Shown: piece by piece, positions 1-4,455 of the stretch | Layout of the letters: every line of letters starts with the position of its first letter | Numbering within the stretch: the stretch's first letter is position 1 | Assembly (NCBI GenBank): GCA_003693905.1 | Contig: RFLL01000173.1 | Coordinates: 1-7,671, forward strand | Direction of reading: 5' to 3' | DNA: 7,671 nucleotides | Source of the DNA: Alphaproteobacteria bacterium | Lineage (GTDB): Bacteria > Pseudomonadota > Alphaproteobacteria > Kiloniellales > J153 | Program-made: the position numbers and the translations under genes | Notes under the pieces: generated by a model | Seen by the model: only the letters and a program-made list of their open reading frames with translations | Told to the model about the DNA's origin: nothing | Databases searched by the model: none

Positions 1-71
1 GCGTGCCGGCGCAGCGGATCAACGACCCGGCCCGGGTCCGGAAACGACGACAAGGACAGGACCGGAAGTGA
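1..71 (+). CDS. C-terminal end of an upstream gene (partial, tentative)
   Basis: Reading from base 3, an open frame runs to a TGA at 69-71 and gives a basic, polar C-terminus ending in RVRKRRQGQDRK. The TGA overlaps the GTG start at 68 (GTGA), the usual arrangement for translationally coupled neighbours. That overlap is the main reason to believe the frame. Only about 22 codons are visible, too few to assign a family. The alternative is that the large downstream gene starts further upstream, because its own frame is also open to base 1. In that case these bases would code for a Gly/Pro/Thr-rich stretch of that protein. Confidence 0.4.
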   Translation, partial: VPAQRINDPARVRKRRQGQDRK

Positions 72-2452
72 GCGCAGGCGGCGACAGGACGCGGGCGATC
101 CCGCTCGACATTGCGGGCGAACTGGCCGCGCGCGACCTTCACGGCCCGATCTCGATCAAGGTCGAGAACGTGCCGGTCGGATCCGGGTTGTCGGCGGGGC
201 GCAACAACTGGGACGGAACGTGGTCGCTGACCATCGACGATCTCGTCGATCTGCACTTCTATCCACCCGAAAGCGGCAACGACGCCTGTCCTCTCACCAT
301 CCGCGTTCTCGGCGCCGATGCCGACGGCTTCAATGTCGCTTCCACGGTAGCGTTGTTCGATCTGGTGCCGGCGGCGCCGGACGCGACCGCTGTCGACGAT
401 GAAGCCACCGGCACCGGCGATGAACCCACCGGGGATGGGGGGGCCGGGGGAAATGCCGAAGAGCCCGCCGCCGCTCTGGCCGCGGCCCAGCGTTCGTGGC
501 AGGAAGCGGCGGAAAAGCGCCTCGCCGCCGCCATGTCGGCCTGGGCACAGGAGGAAGAACAGCGCCTGGCCGAAGCCCGCGCCGCCTGGGAGGCCGAGGC
601 CGAACGTCGTCTGCACCAGGCCTTGGCCGCTCACGAAGCCGAAGCTGCGCGCCATGTGGCCGAGGCGCGCACCGCCTGGGAGAGCGAGGAAAAGGCCCGT
701 CTGGCCGCGGCCGAAGCACGCTGGCGCGAAGCCGAGGAACAGCGCCTGGCCGAAGCGCGCGCCGCTTGGGAGCAAGAGGAAGCCGAACGCCGCGCCGCCG
801 AACGGGCGCTCTGGGAAAGCGAAGTCGAAAAGCGGCTGCGCGAAGCCGAAGAAGAATGGCACCGCCACGAGGCCGCCCGCCTCGATGACGCCCGGGCGAC
901 CTGGCTCAAGGAGGAAGAAAAGCGCCTCGGCATCGCGCGCGCCGGCTGGGACGAGGAATGGCTGCATCGGCTGGAAACAGAGAAGGCCTTGTGGGAGAAG
1001 GCCGCGGCCGAGCGTCTGGCGGCGGAACGGACCCGGTGGGAGGACGAGCGTGAGGCCGAGATCGACGCGCGCCTGGCTCAGGCGCATGTCGCCTGGCAGG
1101 CCGAAGAAGCCCGTCGCCTGACCGCCGCACGCGAAGCCTGGGAGGCCGAAGCGGCCCGATCCCGCGATGATACTGAAATTGAAACCACCCCCGACGCCGA
1201 AGTTGAGGCCGGGGCCGAAATCGCGCTCGAGACGGCGCCCCCGGTATCGGTCTCCGACCCGGATGCGCTCGTGGCGGCGGCCCGGGCCGAGTGGGAGGAC
1301 GAGACCGCGCAGCGCATTGCCGCGGCGGTGGCCGAGGCCGAGGAGCGTTGGCGCAGCGAAAGCGAACGCCGCATCGCCGAGGCCGTCGCCGCAGCTACGA
1401 CCGAAGCCGTCGCCGAGGCCAAAGCGACCTGGGAAGCCGAACGTGCCCGCGAGTCCGCCGGTGACGAGCTTGCCCGCCGCGCCGCCGAAGACAGACGCAT
1501 CGCCGAAGCCGTGGCCGCCGCCCGCGAAGCCTGGCAGAGTGAAGAAACCGAGCGCCTGGGCAAACTCAAGGCGGCACTGACGGCGGAAACGGAATCGCGT
1601 CTGGCCGCAGCCCGGGCCGAATGGGAGGCCGAAATGCGCGAGCGCCTGAGCGAGGCCGAGGCCCTGTGGAAGGCGCAGGAGGCCGAACGCCTGGCGCGCG
1701 CCCGCGCCGAATGGGCGGCCACCGCCGAGGCCCGGCTGAGCACGGTTCAAAGCGCCTATGAGCGTGCGGCCCGCGAAGCCCGGGCCGCCAGCGAGCGCGC
1801 CGCGGCGGCCCAGGCTGAAATCCAGGCCCGGCTCCGGACGCATGACCCGGCCCCAGCCGCCACGTCAACTCCGGGGGCCGCCGCCCACGGCCCCGGGCCC
1901 GGGCCCGTCCCTGCGCCCTCCTCCACACTATCCGGCGAGCCACCTCACATGTCCGATTTCCCTATTGCTTCCCCTGTCCCGTCACAGGCCGATGCCGCCG
2001 ATCCCCACGCCGCGGAACGCGCGGCACGCCGGCGCGAAATGGAGTTGCGCCGGATCGCCGCGGAAAAAGCGCGCGAAGCGATCGAAGCGGCCAAATGCGA
2101 AGCCGAACAGGCGGCCCGCGAGATCGAAGAGCGGCGCCGACAGGCCAGGACCGAAGCCCGACGCCGGGCCGAGGAACGCCGGCGCCAGGACGCCCGCCGG
2201 GTCAAGCGCACCCTGGCGGCAAGTGGACGACGGCGGCGCTGGTCGGCCACAATCGGCTTCGGTATCGCCGCTGGCTTGGCCGGCTATCTCATCGTCAGCG
2301 GCACCATCGACCCGGCGACGGTATGGCAGCGCCTCGACGGACTGCAGCGGCAGGTCGCGGAGGAAATCACCACCGGCGAGGTGCGCGTACTCCCGGCGGC
2401 CCGGGATCCGGTGCACCGCAGCCGACCTGGCTCGACGACTCGGGCGCAGTAG
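68..2452 (+). CDS. Ig-like module / Trp-repeat long helix / single-pass membrane protein, function unknown
   Basis: This is a 794-residue protein that I cannot place in a named family. The GTG start at 68 is supported by AGGA at 58-61 (6-base spacing) and by the overlap with an upstream TGA, although the frame is open further upstream. Residues about 26-100 resemble a single unit of the Ig/cadherin-like repeats found in tandem in large bacterial surface proteins (LSAG...NNWDGTWSLT...PP). An acidic Gly-rich linker (about 101-135) follows. Residues 136-590 are almost entirely helical, rich in Ala, Glu and Arg, with Trp at 15-residue intervals. Residues 593-642 are a Pro/Ala/Ser linker, and 643-724 a strongly basic helix. 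Residues 725-747 are the only clear membrane segment, preceded by RRRR, which favours a cytoplasmic N-terminal side. The last 47 residues would then be periplasmic. There is no signal peptide. A structural or scaffolding role is inference. The TTC38/StaR-type gene starts 50 bases downstream on the same strand. Confidence 0.85.
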   Translation: MSAGGDRTRAIPLDIAGELAARDLHGPISIKVENVPVGSGLSAGRNNWDGTWSLTIDDLVDLHFYPPESGNDACPLTIRVLGADADGFNVASTVALFDLVPAAPDATAVDDEATGTGDEPTGDGGAGGNAEEPAAALAAAQRSWQEAAEKRLAAAMSAWAQEEEQRLAEARAAWEAEAERRLHQALAAHEAEAARHVAEARTAWESEEKARLAAAEARWREAEEQRLAEARAAWEQEEAERRAAERALWESEVEKRLREAEEEWHRHEAARLDDARATWLKEEEKRLGIARAGWDEEWLHRLETEKALWEKAAAERLAAERTRWEDEREAEIDARLAQAHVAWQAEEARRLTAAREAWEAEAARSRDDTEIETTPDAEVEAGAEIALETAPPVSVSDPDALVAAARAEWEDETAQRIAAAVAEAEERWRSESERRIAEAVAAATTEAVAEAKATWEAERARESAGDELARRAAEDRRIAEAVAAAREAWQSEETERLGKLKAALTAETESRLAAARAEWEAEMRERLSEAEALWKAQEAERLARARAEWAATAEARLSTVQSAYERAAREARAASERAAAAQAEIQARLRTHDPAPAATSTPGAAAHGPGPGPVPAPSSTLSGEPPHMSDFPIASPVPSQADAADPHAAERAARRREMELRRIAAEKAREAIEAAKCEAEQAAREIEERRRQARTEARRRAEERRRQDARRVKRTLAASGRRRRWSATIGFGIAAGLAGYLIVSGTIDPATVWQRLDGLQRQVAEEITTGEVRVLPAARDPVHRSRPGSTTRAQ
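497..1759 (+). repeat. 15-residue (45-base) tryptophan repeat region within the large helical protein
   Basis: Block 1 has Trp at residues 144, 159, 174, 204, 219, 234, 249, 264, 279, 294, 309 and 324, an exact 15-residue register, with His at the one missing position (189). Trp343 and Trp358 follow after a 4-residue insertion. Block 2 regains the register at 489 (Trp), 504 (Leu), 519, 534, 549 (Trp) and 564 (Tyr). Irregular Trp at 409, 428 and 455 lie between. The unit is roughly W-E-x-E-x3-R-L-A-x-A-R-A-x, with Arg at +7 and Leu at +8. At DNA level 557-576 and 737-756 are identical over 20 bases, 180 bases (four units) apart, which points to internal duplication. Confidence 0.9.
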
Positions 2453-2491
2453 GCGCATCCTGAAAGTGTCCGTCCTGCCACCACCGCATTC

Positions 2492-2495
2492 GAGG
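2492..2495 (+). promoter_or_regulatory. Ribosome binding site of the TTC38/StaR-type gene
   Basis: GAGG lies 7 bases before the ATG at 2503, within the 50-base gap after the large helical-protein gene. I see neither a convincing promoter nor a terminator in this gap, which favours co-transcription of the two genes. Confidence 0.55.
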
Positions 2496-2502
2496 CTTCG
2501 CC

Positions 2503-3888
2503 ATGACGAACGCCGACTGTCGCGACGTTCCCGTCTCCTACCCCGACCCTGCCGCGATCCGGGCACTGGATCGCCTGCACGAAGACAGCCTGGCCTTTCA
2601 GGGCGATCCGGTTGCCGGCATCGACGAAGTACTGCGCGAACATCCGGATTTCGTGCTCGCTCACTGCTTCAAGGCCGGCCTGCTGACCCAAACCATGGAA
2701 GTGCGCGCCTACCGCCCCATGCTGGTCAGCGTAGAGGCGGCCGAACGTCTGGCGAGGCAGGCCAACGATCGCGAACGCGGCCACATTGCCGCCCTGCGCG
2801 CCTGGGTCGACGGCAATTTCTTCGGGGCCGTACAACACTGGGAAGCGGTCCTCACCCGCCACCCCCACGACCTGCTGGCGCTGCAACTGGTCCATCTGAC
2901 CGACGTGCTGCTGGGCGATACGCCGGGCCAGCGCGATTGCGTCGCCCGGGTCTTTCCCCTGTGGAGCGAAGGCCTGCCGGGCCATGAATTCGTTCTCGGC
3001 TTCTATGCCTTCGGGTTGGAAGAGAACAACCACTTCTCCCACGCCGAGGAGCTTGGCCGCCGCGCCGTGGCCATGCGCCCGCGCCACCCCTATGCCATCC
3101 ACGCCGTGGCCCACGTTCTCGAAATGATGGGGCGCCAGTCAGGCGGAATCTGGTGGATGCGCAGCCGTGCCGACGACTGGACCGGCAGCAATTTCGCCAA
3201 CCACCTGTGGTGGCATCTGGCGCTGTTCCACCTCGATCTGATGCAGGTCGACCGGGTGCTGGAGATCCATGACCGCCACCTGCACTCGGACACCCCCAGC
3301 GGCGACAAATACGAGGAACTCGACGCCGCCGCCCTGCTGTGGCGTCTCAAGCTTCTCGACATCGACGTCGGCGCCCGGTGGCGCGACCTCGCCGACAAGT
3401 GGGAACCGAACGCCACCGACACCCTGTACGCCTTCAACGACGTGCACGCGATGATGACCTTCGTCGCCGACGGACGCACCGAGGCGGCCGAGCGTCTGCT
3501 CAACGCCAACGAACGCTACGTCGCCCACGCTGGCGACGCCAACGTCGCCATGAGCCGCATCATCGGCCTGCCGTTCTGCCGCGCATTGCAGGCGTTTGGC
3601 AAAGGCGACTACGGGCGTTGCGTCGACCTGCTGCTGCCGGTGCGCTATCGTACCCACCGCCTCGGCGGCAGCTTCGCCCAGCGCGACATCATCGGCTGGA
3701 CCCTGCTCGAAGCCGCCCTGCGCGCCGGCCGCTTTGCGCTGGCGCTGGCGCTCGCCAACGAGCGCTGCGCACTGAAGCCGACCAGCCCGCAGAACTGGCG
3801 CATGGTGGCTCGCGCCCACGCCGGTCTTGGCCAGCGTGACCATGCCGAACGCGCCGAAGCGCGCGCGACCTCGTTGCTGGCCGCCTGA
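2503..3888 (+). CDS. TTC38/StaR-like helical (TPR-type) repeat protein
   Basis: This 461-residue protein has the length and conserved blocks of the TTC38/StaR-like family, a soluble TPR-like group found in bacteria, plants and animals. Visible landmarks are HAVAHVLEMMGR (200-211), NHLWWHLALFHLDL (233-246), LLWRLKLLDID (278-288), FNDVHAMM (311-318) and GGSFAQRD (388-395). Ordinary TPR helix pairs occur near 40-60, 85-120 and 395-450. There is no signal peptide or membrane segment, so it is probably cytoplasmic. The biochemical role of the family is unknown; StaR itself lies in a glycopeptide-antibiotic cluster. The invariant-looking His, Asn and Asp residues suggest more than a plain scaffold, which is my inference. 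The ATG at 2503 has GAGG 7 bases upstream. It follows the large coiled protein by 50 bases on the same strand and may share its transcript. The protein looks intact. Confidence 0.88.
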   Translation: MTNADCRDVPVSYPDPAAIRALDRLHEDSLAFQGDPVAGIDEVLREHPDFVLAHCFKAGLLTQTMEVRAYRPMLVSVEAAERLARQANDRERGHIAALRAWVDGNFFGAVQHWEAVLTRHPHDLLALQLVHLTDVLLGDTPGQRDCVARVFPLWSEGLPGHEFVLGFYAFGLEENNHFSHAEELGRRAVAMRPRHPYAIHAVAHVLEMMGRQSGGIWWMRSRADDWTGSNFANHLWWHLALFHLDLMQVDRVLEIHDRHLHSDTPSGDKYEELDAAALLWRLKLLDIDVGARWRDLADKWEPNATDTLYAFNDVHAMMTFVADGRTEAAERLLNANERYVAHAGDANVAMSRIIGLPFCRALQAFGKGDYGRCVDLLLPVRYRTHRLGGSFAQRDIIGWTLLEAALRAGRFALALALANERCALKPTSPQNWRMVARAHAGLGQRDHAERAEARATSLLAA

Positions 3889-3923
3889 GCGTATCCGCGC
3901 CGGAGGCCATCCCTTTCCCCGGC

Positions 3924-3939
3924 CCCCTCTCCCGAGGGG
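3924..3939 (+). terminator. Possible weak terminator hairpin after the TTC38/StaR-type gene
   Basis: CCCCTC (3924-3929) and GAGGGG (3934-3939) form a 6-base-pair stem with a TCCC loop, starting 36 bases after the stop codon. No T-run follows, so it is not a standard intrinsic terminator. It could instead be an RNA-processing or 3'-end stabilising hairpin. Confidence 0.25.
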
Positions 3940-3987
3940 TGCGTGCGGCGCGGGAACAGTGTCGCAACCGGTAATTGAAAGATGTGA

Positions 3988-4017
3988 TTGGCCGGCCGGT
4001 CCGAGCGGCGATATATT
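3988..4017 (+). promoter_or_regulatory. Predicted sigma70-type promoter of the 77-residue gene
   Basis: TTGGCC (3988-3993, 4/6 to TTGACA) and TATATT (4012-4017, 5/6 to TATAAT) are 18 bases apart. The stretch around 4011-4027 is clearly AT-rich against a GC-rich background, as expected near a -10. Transcription would begin near 4024, leaving an untranslated leader of about 57 bases. The spacer contains the palindrome GGCCGGCC (3990-3997). Confidence 0.45.
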
Positions 4018-4030
4018 AACCATAATTGAA
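4016..4030 (+). promoter_or_regulatory. CtrA-like binding box (TTAA-N7-TGAA)
   Basis: TTAACCATAATTGAA matches the alphaproteobacterial CtrA consensus TTAA-N7-TTAA with one mismatch in the second half. Its first half is the TTAACCAT form known as a CtrA half-site. It lies 50 bases before the ATG of the 77-residue gene and overlaps the predicted -10 by two bases. If that promoter is real, this placement would fit repression better than activation. An activated promoter would need a -10 near 4055, uncomfortably close to the ribosome binding site. CtrA is known from the family literature; binding here is inferred. Confidence 0.45.
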
Positions 4031-4066
4031 GCGGAAGAGCGGCGCGGGCCCCAATATCCTGTCAAA

Positions 4067-4075
4067 AGGGAGAGG
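4067..4075 (+). promoter_or_regulatory. Strong ribosome binding site of the 77-residue gene
   Basis: AGGGAGAGG at 4067-4075 lies just before the ATG at 4081, with AGGGAG ending 8 bases upstream of it. It is the strongest Shine-Dalgarno signal in the window and is the main reason to accept this short gene. Confidence 0.7.
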
Positions 4076-4080
4076 CCCTC

Positions 4081-4314
4081 ATGAGCGAAACCACCATACA
4101 GGCCAAGCGACGGCAGGTGTGGGCGGCGGCCAAGGCGGCGGTTCACGCCTATTCACGCGACCCGTGCGAAGCCAATGCCCAGAACGTGCGCTTGGCATGC
4201 GCCCAGTTGCGCGCCCTGCCGGTGGCCGAACCGTCCTCTGCCGCAAAAGGTGCTCACGGGAGCGCCCCCGCCCGCCAGGCCTCCGAAGCAAGCCCCGCAA
4301 TGTTCCACGACTAG
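4081..4314 (+). CDS. Small hypothetical protein (77 residues)
   Basis: I do not recognise this protein. Residues 1-50 are probably two amphipathic helices: a basic start (IQAKRRQVWAAAKAAVHAY), then a helix from about 31 to 46 with Cys29, Cys40 and conserved-looking polar residues. Residues 50-77 are Ala/Ser/Pro-rich and probably disordered. There is no signal peptide or membrane segment, so a small cytoplasmic protein is likely. The case that it is real rests on the strong ribosome binding site, the predicted promoter in the AT-rich leader and the CtrA-like box. It stands alone, 192 bases after the TTC38/StaR-type gene and convergent with the DivL-like gene. Its control elements suggest a cell-cycle or CtrA-regulated product, but no function can be read from the sequence. 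Confidence 0.7.
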   Translation: MSETTIQAKRRQVWAAAKAAVHAYSRDPCEANAQNVRLACAQLRALPVAEPSSAAKGAHGSAPARQASEASPAMFHD

Positions 4315-4330
4315 CTTGTCTTCTTTTCTT
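4285..4330 (+). terminator. Possible terminator of the 77-residue gene
   Basis: GAAGCAAG (4285-4292) can pair with CTTG (4315-4318) and CTTC (4320-4323) across a one-base bulge at 4319. TTTTCTT (4324-4330) follows, inside a longer pyrimidine-rich run. The 22-base loop and AT-rich stem make it weak, and the stem overlaps the end of the coding region. Confidence 0.25.
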
Positions 4331-4386
4331 CTTTCCGGTTTCTGGTGCCCCTGATCTGCGCCGCGCCATACCGTCCAACGGGTAGA

Positions 4387-4418
4387 GCCGGCCAGGCCTG
4401 ATCGAGATGCCGGCCAGG
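4387..4418. repeat. Direct repeat GCCGGCCAGG in the convergent spacer
   Basis: The ten bases GCCGGCCAGG occur at 4387-4396 and 4409-4418, 22 bases apart. They lie in the 141-base gap (4315-4455) between the 3' ends of the small gene and the DivL-like gene. The GCCGGC cores are palindromic and could pair with each other. No T-run follows on either strand, so I do not call a terminator here. I see no gene in this gap. Confidence 0.5.
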
Positions 4419-4455
4419 GATGCCGTTGGTCGCCGTCTGCCGCCCGCGATACCTG

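Larger units (their letters stand above)
3889..4080 (+). other. Regulatory intergenic region before the 77-residue gene
   Basis: This 192-base spacer holds the weak hairpin at 3924-3939, the predicted promoter at 3988-4017, the CtrA-like box at 4016-4030 and the ribosome binding site at 4067-4075. I see no coding sequence or RNA gene in it. Confidence 0.6.

Noticed and set aside
1078..1743. A 221-codon minus-strand frame opposite the Trp-repeat region
   Set aside because: Its Ser/Ala/Arg-rich product is the mirror of the Ala/Glu/Arg repeat codons, so it has no independent evidence.
497..1759. CRISPR-like array or tandem DNA satellite
   Set aside because: The 45-base periodicity is degenerate at DNA level and conserved at protein level, with no spacers, so it is a coding repeat.
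1758..2987. A 409-codon plus-strand frame spanning the end of the large gene and the start of the TTC38/StaR-type gene
   Set aside because: It crosses two better-supported genes in another frame and reads as Arg/Pro-rich shadow sequence.
3975..4017. TTGAAA at 3975-3980 as the -35 for TATATT at 4012
   Set aside because: The gap of 31 bases is too long. TTGGCC at 3988 gives an acceptable 18.
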